Source of the DNA: Candidatus Nealsoniibacteriota bacterium
GTDB taxonomy: Bacteria; Patescibacteriota; Minisyncoccia; Minisyncoccales; MHMH01
Direction: 5' to 3'
DNA: 8,897 nucleotides
NCBI GenBank assembly: GCA_016186525.1
Contig: JACPLM010000052.1
Coordinates: forward strand, 1-8,897
The notes under the pieces were generated by a model. The model saw only the letters and a program-made list of their open reading frames with translations, was not told where the DNA came from and did no database searches. This document shows positions 1 through 6,035 of the stretch, piece after piece. The first letter of the stretch is position 1, and each line of letters begins with the position of its first letter. The translations under genes were made by a program, and so were the position numbers.

Positions 1-852
1 TAAAGTCGGGAGGTATTCCGGGATATGGATGCCGAAACTCTTAACAATCATAAAGAAACCGAGAAAACCAATGGAAGTCATGGCTCCGTTTTTCAGCCAC
101 TTGTAATTCGCCACCACGTCAATTCCTTTAATGGTCAGATTTCTAACAACCAAAGCTCCTATGCCGTTTCCTATGAAGATTAACGGTATGCTCGTGGTAA
201 AAGCGAAAGCTCCCATTACTCCGTCAAAGCTGAAAGAAGCGTCTAAAACCTCAAGGAACATCAACTTTGATAAATCGCTTAGGCCCGATGACTGTCCGTG
301 CAGGGATTCCTCTTGCTTTGCCGCCTGCTCTTTAAACCCCTGCATGATAAAAAATATGGCGTTGCCGATGGCGGCTGCCAGCATTACCTGCCAGGAAAAT
401 CTTGATATGTAAAGCAGGCCCACTAAAATCAAAGCCGCCAAGCCGTAAAACCAAACGCCGTGATGCGGCTTTATTAATTTATCGGAAACAAAGTATGGGT
501 CCTTTTTTTCCAAAAACAGCCAGTGCAAATACAAAAGCAAAAGGAAGACTCCCGCGCCGATAAGAATCATTCCCTTTCTTTCTTCTATGAGCTGGGCAAT
601 TTCCGGCGGACTGTGCCAAATAGAGCGGAATGCTCCCAAAAACCCGATTTCTGGAACTGACAGCCAAACGACAACTAATGGAAGCAGCCCCCTAACTATA
701 AAGACAGCTGTGACTATGCCCCATAAAAGAAAAATCTTGCGCCATTTTACGCTCATTGTTTTTAAGACATGGGCGTTAACAATGGCGTTATCAATGCTGT
801 TAACTATCTCAAAAACAATCAGGCCGATGATGATTATAATGGTATCCATCAT
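1..852 (-). CDS. DUF475 / TerC-like integral membrane protein, 3' end cut off by the window
   Basis: The reading frame starts at ATG 852-850 and stays open to base 1, giving 284 residues with no stop, so the C-terminus is outside the window. The protein is strongly hydrophobic, with likely membrane segments near residues 4-20, 36-62, 92-112, 128-146, 150-170 and 208-232. Two acidic, membrane-embedded motifs are typical of the TerC/DUF475 superfamily: FEIVNSIDNAIVNAHV (residues 14-29) and EVLDASFSFDGVMGAF (201-216), followed by GNGIGALVVRNLT. The family is assigned to the cytoplasmic membrane and suspected of metal-ion handling, but DUF475 itself has no proven activity. The ATG overlaps the TGA of the upstream NIF3-like gene (ATGA) and I see no good SD, so translational coupling is likely. 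A second ATG follows immediately (849-847) and could be the real start. Family call is confident; function is not. Confidence 0.88.
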   Translation of the reverse strand, partial: MMDTIIIIIGLIVFEIVNSIDNAIVNAHVLKTMSVKWRKIFLLWGIVTAVFIVRGLLPLVVVWLSVPEIGFLGAFRSIWHSPPEIAQLIEERKGMILIGAGVFLLLLYLHWLFLEKKDPYFVSDKLIKPHHGVWFYGLAALILVGLLYISRFSWQVMLAAAIGNAIFFIMQGFKEQAAKQEESLHGQSSGLSDLSKLMFLEVLDASFSFDGVMGAFAFTTSIPLIFIGNGIGALVVRNLTIKGIDVVANYKWLKNGAMTSIGFLGFFMIVKSFGIHIPEYLPTL

Positions 853-1793
853 ATGCGAGATATTCTGATTAAGCCGGAGCAGGGAATTATTTGAACTCCC
901 TGTTTTTCCAATTCGTCTAAAAATATATTCATTCCGATGGAGTCAGAAGAAATATGTCCGGCAATAACTACATTAATATTGGCTGCTTCCGCTTCTTTTC
1001 TGTGTTCTTCTGATTGGTGCATGGAAACTACCGTGCCAATGCCGGCATTAGCCATTTTTTCATAAAGCTTTGGCGAACCCTCGGTTCCGCCGGTTAATTC
1101 TGTTAAAGAAATTTTACCGCATCTTTTTTCCGGAGACCCGACAAAAATCTTAGGGCCGGCCCCGATTTTCATAGCTTCTTTGTATTCCGGCACCTCTTTT
1201 AATAATTTCATCAAGTCCTCAATTCTTTCCAATTTTGCGGAATCAATTTTGTCTTTTAAAAATTTAGCTACTAAATTATCGGCCGGGGTATGAATGTTCA
1301 TTAAATTAAAACTAAGAAGCTTGGCGGCATCTACTGTTCTTTGATGATTAACTCTATTTACGCCTCTGGCTACTTCGGAAATCTTCTCGCGCATTAAGCC
1401 CTCTGCCACATTAATGGGAACTCCGTATAAATTCAAAATATCGCACTGCATATCCATCACTTCATGCAGATTAGCCAACCCTTTGCCCAAGGGATGGTGG
1501 GCGATAATTAAATCGATATTGCCTAATTCTTTTGCTAATAAAATTTCGGCTGGCTCAATATCAATGCCAACTAAAACTTTCTTGATTTCTTTGTTGTCTG
1601 CGACATTATAAACCCTGGAATCCAAATAGGGATTTTCCAAAGATTCTTGGTCAAACTCATCTTTTTTTACTAAAGGCAGGTTGTTGTATTGCTCTTTTTT
1701 TCTATCTAAAAGCTTCACCACTTCTTCTTTCCCCCGCAAGTCGGAATCCATGCCCATCTTTATCGCCAGATTGTATATATCTTGTATTTTCAT
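849..1793 (-). CDS. NIF3-family (DUF34) metal-binding protein
   Basis: This 314-residue protein carries the landmarks of the NIF3/YbgI family. LIIAHHPLGKG (residues 95-105) has the His pair usually used for the di-metal site. NIHTPADN (166-173) is a variant of the HTNLD motif. A C-terminal AGHISSDSIGMN (278-289) replaces the usual GH-x-S-E motif, with Asp where Glu is common. The family forms toroidal oligomers with a dinuclear metal centre. Its biochemical role is unsettled: the 'GTP cyclohydrolase 1 type 2' label in databases is not well supported. Residues 1-70 form a charged N-terminal region before the core. The ATG lies 6 nt after the rtcB stop, and an AAGGGAG SD (1805-1811) sits in the last rtcB codons, so it is probably co-transcribed with rtcB. 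The stop overlaps the DUF475 start. Family call is good; function is unknown. Confidence 0.85.
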   Translation of the reverse strand: MKIQDIYNLAIKMGMDSDLRGKEEVVKLLDRKKEQYNNLPLVKKDEFDQESLENPYLDSRVYNVADNKEIKKVLVGIDIEPAEILLAKELGNIDLIIAHHPLGKGLANLHEVMDMQCDILNLYGVPINVAEGLMREKISEVARGVNRVNHQRTVDAAKLLSFNLMNIHTPADNLVAKFLKDKIDSAKLERIEDLMKLLKEVPEYKEAMKIGAGPKIFVGSPEKRCGKISLTELTGGTEGSPKLYEKMANAGIGTVVSMHQSEEHRKEAEAANINVVIAGHISSDSIGMNIFLDELEKQGVQIIPCSGLIRISRI

Positions 1794-1799
1794 AATTAT

Positions 1800-3203
1800 T
1801 TATTCTCCCTTGATTACGGCTAACGGAATTAATTTCGCAACCTTTTTGGATAAGCCGGCGTTATGCACGACCTCCACAACGTTATTAATATCTTTATAAG
1901 CTATCGGCGCTTCTTCTGCAATACCCCGATAGCTCCAGCATTTGACAATAATTCCTTTTTGCTCCAATTCTTTTACTACTTCTTGTCCGGAAACCCGCCT
2001 CATCGCTTCATGGCGCGACATCATTCTTCCTGCTCCATGGCAAGTTGAGTACCAAGCGTCTTTTCCAGATTCTTGGCCGACTAATATATATGAAGCGGTT
2101 CCCATTGAGCCAGGAATAATCACTGGTTGGCCAGGAAAAGCCCTAGTAGCTCCTTTGCGATGCAGGCAAAGATCTAAAATTTTATCATCAACTTTATGTT
2201 TTTCTATTTTGGCAATATTATGAGCAACATCATAAAGCGCGGTTAACCGGCAACAATTCTCTCCCAGAACGGATTCCCACGCTCTTCTGACAAAATGGGC
2301 GATCATTTGGCGGTTTGCCCAAGCGTAATTAGCCCCTGCGCACATAGCTCCAAAATATCTTTTCCCTTCTGGAGAATTTATAGGGCAAGCGGCCAGCTCT
2401 CTGTCGGGCAAGCTTATGCCGTATTTAGGCATAGCTTGCATCATAATCCTTATATAATCTGTGGCGATTTGATGGCCCAAGCCGCGGGAGCCGGTATGAA
2501 TCATTACAACGACTTGATCTTTAAATAATCCAAAAACTTGAGCTGTTTTCTCGTCAAAAATTTCTTCAACTTTTTGAACTTCTAAAAAATGATTGCCGGA
2601 TCCCAAAGTGCCAACTTGGTCTCTCCCCCTATTTTTGGCATTATCGGAAACCAAAGAAGCGTCGGCTTGGTGCAGCCGGCCGTTGGATTCGCAATTTTCT
2701 AAATCCTCTTTTTCTCCGTAACCCTGTTCTATCAATCTTTGGGCTCCGCCTTCTAAAATTTTATCAATCTCTGCTACGCTTAATTTTATCTTCCTGCCCC
2801 TGCCGAGCCCGGAAGGAACTTCTTTTTGAATTTCTCCAGCCAATTTATCCAAATGCAGCCTTAAATCTTTTTCGGAATAATCTGATTTTAAAAGTTTCAT
2901 GCCGCAATTGATGTCGTAGCCGACTCCGCCCGGCGAAATGACGCCGTCAGTTATGCGCATTGCTGCCACTCCGCCGATAGGAAAACCATAACCCTCATGC
3001 ATATCTGGCATGGCCATTGAGTAATTTACAACGCCGGGCAAAGCAGCCACATTGACTAATTGCTCTAACGATTTATCTTTAAAAGCGTCTTCCAACATTT
3101 CATCGGTAATATAAGCTCGGGCCGGAACACGCATATCCTGCCTAAAACTTTTAGGAATTTCCCAAAGATAGTCGTTTATTTTCCTGAAATCTTTTTTATT
3201 CAT
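1800..3203 (-). CDS. rtcB: RtcB, tRNA-splicing / RNA-repair ligase
   Basis: RtcB is a GTP- and Mn2+-dependent ligase that joins 2',3'-cyclic phosphate or 3'-phosphate RNA ends to 5'-OH ends. The 467-residue length is near the family norm. All metal and guanylylation residues are visible by alignment with known motifs: Asp97 and Cys100 in GGVGYDINCGMK, Asn204-His205 in GSGNHFLEV, His236 in IHTGSRGLGHQ, His328 in YDVAHN, the guanylylated His389 in STCHGAGRMMSR, and a C-terminal Lys465 in AVIKGE. The N-terminus (MNKKDFRKINDYLWEIP) is family-like, supporting ATG 3203. There is no clear SD, and the promoter is only tentatively placed. It heads a likely operon with the NIF3-like and DUF475 genes. 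Its activator archease is encoded at 5063-5479 in another transcription unit. A complete, probably active enzyme; RNA repair and tRNA maturation are both possible roles. Confidence 0.97.
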   Translation of the reverse strand: MNKKDFRKINDYLWEIPKSFRQDMRVPARAYITDEMLEDAFKDKSLEQLVNVAALPGVVNYSMAMPDMHEGYGFPIGGVAAMRITDGVISPGGVGYDINCGMKLLKSDYSEKDLRLHLDKLAGEIQKEVPSGLGRGRKIKLSVAEIDKILEGGAQRLIEQGYGEKEDLENCESNGRLHQADASLVSDNAKNRGRDQVGTLGSGNHFLEVQKVEEIFDEKTAQVFGLFKDQVVVMIHTGSRGLGHQIATDYIRIMMQAMPKYGISLPDRELAACPINSPEGKRYFGAMCAGANYAWANRQMIAHFVRRAWESVLGENCCRLTALYDVAHNIAKIEKHKVDDKILDLCLHRKGATRAFPGQPVIIPGSMGTASYILVGQESGKDAWYSTCHGAGRMMSRHEAMRRVSGQEVVKELEQKGIIVKCWSYRGIAEEAPIAYKDINNVVEVVHNAGLSKKVAKLIPLAVIKGE

Positions 3204-3224
3204 CGCAAATTAACATTTTTAATA

Positions 3225-3253
3225 ATTTTATCTTAATTTTAACCAAACATAAA
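3225..3253 (-). promoter_or_regulatory. Tentative rtcB promoter
   Basis: On the minus strand, TTTATG (3253-3248) and TAAAAT (3230-3225) are 17 nt apart, with a predicted start about 15 nt before the rtcB ATG. The -10 box is reasonable but the -35 matches the consensus at only about three positions. The region is so A/T-rich that chance matches are expected. A weaker GTTAAT box lies even closer to the ATG. No SD is visible in the leader. Confidence 0.3.
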
Positions 3254-3273
3254 GGGCTGTTTTTAACAGCCCT
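3253..3273 (-). terminator. Terminator after glgC
   Basis: AGGGCTGTT and AACAGCCCT form a perfect 9-bp stem with a 3-nt loop, starting 8 nt after the glgC stop codon. The following minus-strand bases are TTATGTTTGG, a poor U-tract, so termination may be partial and some glgC transcripts could read into rtcB. The symmetric stem is also possible on the plus strand, but no plus-strand gene needs it. Confidence 0.7.
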
Positions 3274-3280
3274 GTTCTTC

Positions 3281-4483
3281 TTAATCGCTATCTAAAGAAT
3301 CTTCTTTGCGGCCTATCGCCACAATGCCCGAAGGCGTCACTGTGTATTCTCCATCATATCTCATGGCGCCCGCTTCAATAATGGAACCGGCCGGGATCAC
3401 GTTTTCTTTATCAATAATAGCTTTATTGATTCTCGCGCCATCTCCAATTTTCACTCCTCTCATGATAATTGAGTTGGAAATGGAAACTCCTCGGCCAACT
3501 GTTACTTCCGGAGAAAGAATGGAGCGATAAATTCCGGCATCGTCAATAACGCATCCTTCGCAAATAATTGATTCCTTCACTTCAGACCGGAAAACTGTTT
3601 TAGCCGGCGGAAGCTGGCGTATGGTAGTGCGCCAGAACCAGTTTTCATCATAAAGATTGAATTCCGGTTTTACAGAGCACAAATCCATACTGGCCTCATG
3701 ATAAGATTCAGTTGTGCCGAGGTCGCGCCAATATCCGGGCTTTTGAGTTTCTTTGTCAATGAGTGGAAAAACGAAGATCCCTCTTCTTTTCCCCAGCATT
3801 TTAGGAATTATATTTTTCCCGAAATCATGCTTGCTCCTCGGATCTTTAGCATCTGCTTCCAATTCCTCGATTAGCATCTTGAAACTAAAAACATAAACTG
3901 ACATAGACACCAAAGAACTTTTCGGATTTTCCGGCTTTTCCTCAAATCCAACAACTTTTTGCTTCTCGCCGGCTTCAATAACTCCGGACCTTTTAGCTGA
4001 TTCTGAATCTACCTGCGCCGCTGCGATTGTTAAATCAGCTTTTCTTTCGTGGTGGAAAGCGATCAATTCCCGATAGTCCATTTTATAAATCTGGTCTCCG
4101 GCTAAAATAAGAACATATTCCGGCCTCTCGCGGATTAGATATTTAATGTTCTGCAAAACCGCATCGGCAGTCCCGTCATACGGCTCCAAAGCATGATCGG
4201 CCTGCGAACGAGGAGATAATATTTGCAAATATTCGCCCATTTCAGTGCTGAAAATCCTGCTCCATGAATTTAAGTGGCCTTCCAAAGAGACCGGCTCATA
4301 TTGAGGAAGCGCGAAAATTCTCCTCAATCTTGAGTGAAGGCAGTTAGAAAGCACAAAATCAATAATGCGATATTTGCCCCCAAAAGAAACTGCCGGCTTG
4401 GCCCTATGTTCCGTCAGAGGCCTCAATCTTTCTCCGGCGCCTCCTGCTAAAATTAAGGTCGTGGTACTGTCTGTAAGCTCCAT
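3281..4483 (-). CDS. glgC: Glucose-1-phosphate adenylyltransferase (ADP-glucose pyrophosphorylase)
   Basis: GlgC makes ADP-glucose and PPi from ATP and glucose-1-phosphate, the committed step of bacterial glycogen synthesis, in the cytoplasm. The 400-residue protein has the nucleotidyltransferase signature LAGGAGERLRPLT (12-24), RAKPAVSFGGKYRIIDF (27-43), GTADAVLQN (104-112), the catalytic Asp130 in LAGDQIYKMDY, Lys183 in GFEEKP (glucose-1-P binding in the family), and GYWRDLGTTESYHEASMDL. The C-terminal third has the hexapeptide-like turns of the left-handed beta helix. Lys37 aligns with the lysine linked to fructose-1,6-bisphosphate activation in the E. coli enzyme, so allosteric control is possible. 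The start is fixed by an ideal SD (AAGGAGG, 4491-4497) 7 nt before ATG and a promoter just upstream. It is a single-gene unit with terminators on both sides. No glgA, glgB or glgP lies nearby. Confidence 0.95.
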   Translation of the reverse strand: MELTDSTTTLILAGGAGERLRPLTEHRAKPAVSFGGKYRIIDFVLSNCLHSRLRRIFALPQYEPVSLEGHLNSWSRIFSTEMGEYLQILSPRSQADHALEPYDGTADAVLQNIKYLIRERPEYVLILAGDQIYKMDYRELIAFHHERKADLTIAAAQVDSESAKRSGVIEAGEKQKVVGFEEKPENPKSSLVSMSVYVFSFKMLIEELEADAKDPRSKHDFGKNIIPKMLGKRRGIFVFPLIDKETQKPGYWRDLGTTESYHEASMDLCSVKPEFNLYDENWFWRTTIRQLPPAKTVFRSEVKESIICEGCVIDDAGIYRSILSPEVTVGRGVSISNSIIMRGVKIGDGARINKAIIDKENVIPAGSIIEAGAMRYDGEYTVTPSGIVAIGRKEDSLDSD

Positions 4484-4512
4484 TATTAATCCTCCTTTTT
4501 CTAACGTGGTTT

Positions 4513-4541
4513 ATTCTACTATATATTGAGAAATTAGTCAA
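4513..4541 (-). promoter_or_regulatory. glgC promoter, sigma-70 type
   Basis: The minus strand reads TTGACT (4541-4536), a 17-nt spacer, then TAGAAT (4518-4513), each matching the sigma-70 consensus at five of six positions. Transcription should start near 4506, giving a leader of about 23 nt that contains the AAGGAGG site of glgC. It begins about 10 bp after the U-tract of the preceding terminator. This is the clearest promoter in the window. Confidence 0.8.
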
Positions 4542-4551
4542 GAGCAAATAT

Positions 4552-4575
4552 AAAAAGGAGTCCTTAGTACTCCCC
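4552..4575 (-). terminator. Terminator built into the 3' end of the zinc-ribbon-like gene
   Basis: On the minus strand GGAGT and ACTCC form a 5-bp stem, extendable outward by G-U pairs from the GGGG run, with a 7-nt loop. It is followed directly by TTTTTATATTT. The loop contains the TAA stop of the small gene, and the left arm encodes its last residues. The short stem is weak, but the U-tract is good and a new promoter follows at once. Confidence 0.65.
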
Positions 4576-5028
4576 TAAAACTTCTGAATTGCTTAATTTT
4601 TTGATAAGGTGTTCCGCGCGTTTGCCTCTTTCAGATAAAGACTCTATCCCAGCTCTTATTTCTTCTTCTAATTCCAGAGCTTGCTTCCGCGATTCTCGCA
4701 ACAACTCTATTTTCCGGCTAATCAAACTTTGGCCTTCGGCCATGCCTCTTAAAAGATTATTAATAGCTTTTTCAATAAGTCTTGGTTCATTGGCCATCTG
4801 CCGAATAACATCGCCGTCCTCAAGGCATTTTTCGCAAACAACCACGGCAAACCCAAACTGTGAAAGATAAAATACTTTTCCATGCTCCACCAGCATTGTT
4901 CTCTGATGAAATGAAAATGGGCCGGGCAACTCTTTCAAGGCAATAAATCTTACTTCGTCTTCTGGCAAATGAAATGTTATGTCAAGCATTTTTTCTCCGC
5001 AGCGATCGCACGCTTTCTGATGCGTCAT
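4564..5028 (-). CDS. Uncharacterised small protein with CxxC...CxxC pairs and a helical tail
   Basis: I do not recognise this 154-residue protein. The N-terminal half has CDRCGE (Cys7, Cys10) and VVVCEKCLED (Cys65, Cys68), two CxxC knuckles 54 residues apart, which suggests one structural zinc site in a ribbon or treble-clef-like fold. Between them are mixed beta-like segments (DITFHLP, EVRFIALKEL, KVFYLSQFGFAVVV). Residues 85-150 are charged and predicted helical, with heptad-like spacing (ISRKIELLRESRKQALELEEE), so probably a coiled coil. No signal peptide or membrane segment is seen. The frame is open back to 5187, but that would overlap archease by 125 nt. ATG 5028 has a strong SD (AAAGGAGG, 5040-5047) 11 nt upstream and is preferred. 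It follows archease by 34 nt, probably in one transcript. A role in RNA metabolism is only a guess from position. Confidence 0.75.
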   Translation of the reverse strand: MTHQKACDRCGEKMLDITFHLPEDEVRFIALKELPGPFSFHQRTMLVEHGKVFYLSQFGFAVVVCEKCLEDGDVIRQMANEPRLIEKAINNLLRGMAEGQSLISRKIELLRESRKQALELEEEIRAGIESLSERGKRAEHLIKKLSNSEVLGEY

Positions 5029-5039
5029 TTTATTATTTG

Positions 5040-5047
5040 CCTCCTTT
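5040..5047 (-). promoter_or_regulatory. SD site that sets the start of the CxxC protein
   Basis: AAAGGAGG on the minus strand lies 11 nt before ATG 5028-5026, in the gap after the archease stop. Its strength and position decide against the longer open frame reaching into archease. Confidence 0.75.
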
Positions 5048-5062
5048 GGGTGGAAAAAAGAA

Positions 5063-5479
5063 CTAAATATCAAATAGCACAATTGCTTCAAAAAGTCCAT
5101 CTTCTCTTTGGCGGACATCCAAACCGTGGTGAGTGACGGCCTTAATATCCTCTCCAAACCTCTCAACTTTTTGGCCGGATAACTCAACTTCTAAAATCGT
5201 GCCGGAAAATTTTTTGAATTTTATTTCGTTATAAATTTCTTTATTAGTCTGAATCAAATACAGGGCCTCGCCTAAAAAATCCACTAAAAGAGCGTTTAAA
5301 TCTATCGATTGAATTTTTATAGTTTTAAGTTCGGAGTTTAATGTTTTTAATTCAGGATGCAACCCGCTCTCCATTCCCAAAAGCGCATTCAAAAACAGCT
5401 CTTTTTTATCCTTGCCCCAAATCCTTATTTTAAGGTCTCCTGTATGCTCTAAAATTTCAAATTTACCTTTTATGGCCAT
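5063..5479 (-). CDS. Archease, RtcB-activating protein
   Basis: Archease promotes guanylylation and multiple turnover of RtcB and can alter its nucleotide use. The 138-residue length is normal. Family landmarks are LEHTGDLKIRIWG (10-22; usual form EHTADxGI) with Asp15, EIKAVTHH-type motif at DIKAVTHHGLDV (111-122; usual AVTYH), and the terminal EAIVLFDI (131-138), whose Asp137 matches the conserved C-terminal acidic residue. Residues 43-56 contain a short repeat, ELKTLNS-ELKTIKI, in the surface region before the second helix. That repeat is unusual and may come from a local DNA duplication. The start ATG 5479 has no SD, but a good promoter ends 6 nt before it, so a leaderless mRNA is plausible. 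rtcB lies about 2.3 kb downstream in a separate unit. The CxxC protein gene follows by 34 nt. Confidence 0.93.
   Translation of the reverse strand: MAIKGKFEILEHTGDLKIRIWGKDKKELFLNALLGMESGLHPELKTLNSELKTIKIQSIDLNALLVDFLGEALYLIQTNKEIYNEIKFKKFSGTILEVELSGQKVERFGEDIKAVTHHGLDVRQREDGLFEAIVLFDI
5312..5353 (-). repeat. Imperfect 21-nt tandem duplication inside archease
   Basis: Two adjacent 21-nt units (5353-5333 and 5332-5312 on the minus strand) encode ELKTLNS and ELKTIKI. By eye they agree at about 14 of 21 positions. They are in frame and do not break the gene. The unit includes AACTCCGAACTTAAAAC, which resembles short tandem spacer repeats I associate with some compact bacterial genomes; that link is an impression, not a search result. 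Confidence 0.5.
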
Positions 5480-5487
5480 TAATTTAT

Positions 5488-5516
5488 GATAATAAAAAAG
5501 GCGACGATTGTCACCT
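5488..5516 (-). promoter_or_regulatory. Predicted archease promoter overlapping the korC terminator
   Basis: The minus strand has GTGACA (about 5515-5510), a 17-nt spacer and TATCAT (about 5492-5487), each five of six to the sigma-70 consensus. The -35 box is the left arm of the korC terminator hairpin. Only AAATTA separates the -10 box from the archease ATG, so transcription should begin at or next to the start codon, which fits the missing SD. Confidence 0.55.
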
Positions 5517-5519
5517 TTT
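5494..5519 (-). terminator. Terminator after korC
   Basis: On the minus strand AAAAGGTGAC and GTCGCCTTTT pair over 10 bp with a 4-nt loop (AATC), followed by further T residues. One pair is G-U in the minus-strand RNA but a C-A mismatch in a plus-strand RNA, so the structure favours minus-strand transcription. The TGA stop of korC (5513-5511) lies within the left arm. Confidence 0.85.
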
Positions 5520-6035
5520 ATTTATTTTGCATCCTTCTTCCAATGCTTTTAAATTAATATCAGCGAATTTTCCGCTTTCTTTTTTCACAGCTTCAGAAAG
5601 CGAGATTGCAGAAACCATTTCGGTTATTGCCGCCAATGATCCCAACATCACCATGTTGGCTGCCATCTTAGAGCCCAGGCCTGAAGCTATTTTAATAGCC
5701 ATTGCTGGCACATGAGGCGCAACGGCAGATTGAATGATTCTGACAGTATCCGGATCAAATAAAACTTTTGATTCTGAAGAAATTTTAGAAATCCAATAAT
5801 TGTATCCCTCTTGAGACATAGCCACCAAAATATCCGGCGACATGACTCCCGGAAAAAGAATCGAACCATCGGAAACAACAATTGACGAGGCGCACTTTCC
5901 TCCGCGAGCTGCTGCTCCGTAAGAAGGCACGAAAGCTACTTCTCTGCCGTCAAGTTGAACAGCTTTAGCAAAAATATGTCCCATAAGCACGATGCCTTGG
6001 CCGCCTTCGCCGATAAAAACTAATTCTTTTCGCAT
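5511..6035 (-). CDS. korC: 2-oxoacid:ferredoxin oxidoreductase, gamma subunit
   Basis: This 174-residue protein is the gamma subunit (POR/KOR gamma family), which helps form the active cytoplasmic complex with the alpha and beta subunits and is thought to act in CoA binding. It shows GEGGQGIVLMG (9-19; usual GxGGQGI), SYGAAARGGKCASSIVVSD (38-56; usual SYGPEARGG), and GVMSPDILVAMSQEGYNYW. Length is normal. An open frame continues upstream to 6074, but those extra 13 residues are basic and unlike the family. ATG 6035 gives the standard MRKELVFIGEGGQG start and has GGAGGA (6041-6046) 5 nt upstream. It overlaps the 3' end of korB by 16 nt, so the subunits are probably translated together. It is the last gene of the operon. 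Substrate class cannot be read from this subunit. Confidence 0.93.
   Translation of the reverse strand: MRKELVFIGEGGQGIVLMGHIFAKAVQLDGREVAFVPSYGAAARGGKCASSIVVSDGSILFPGVMSPDILVAMSQEGYNYWISKISSESKVLFDPDTVRIIQSAVAPHVPAMAIKIASGLGSKMAANMVMLGSLAAITEMVSAISLSEAVKKESGKFADINLKALEEGCKINKR

Noticed and set aside
131..868. Plus-strand open frames over the first 870 bp (131-412, 587-868)
   Set aside because: They lie opposite the DUF475 gene, whose minus-strand frame has clear family motifs across the whole stretch. The plus-strand translations show no domain.
4564..5028. McsA/YgiT-type zinc protein identity for the CxxC gene
   Set aside because: It shares only the CxxC pairs and a helical tail; spacing and surrounding sequence do not match those families well enough to name it.
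5029..5187. Longer start (5187) for the CxxC protein
   Set aside because: It would overlap the conserved 3' end of archease by 125 nt, the added residues look like out-of-frame archease, and ATG 5028 has a strong SD.
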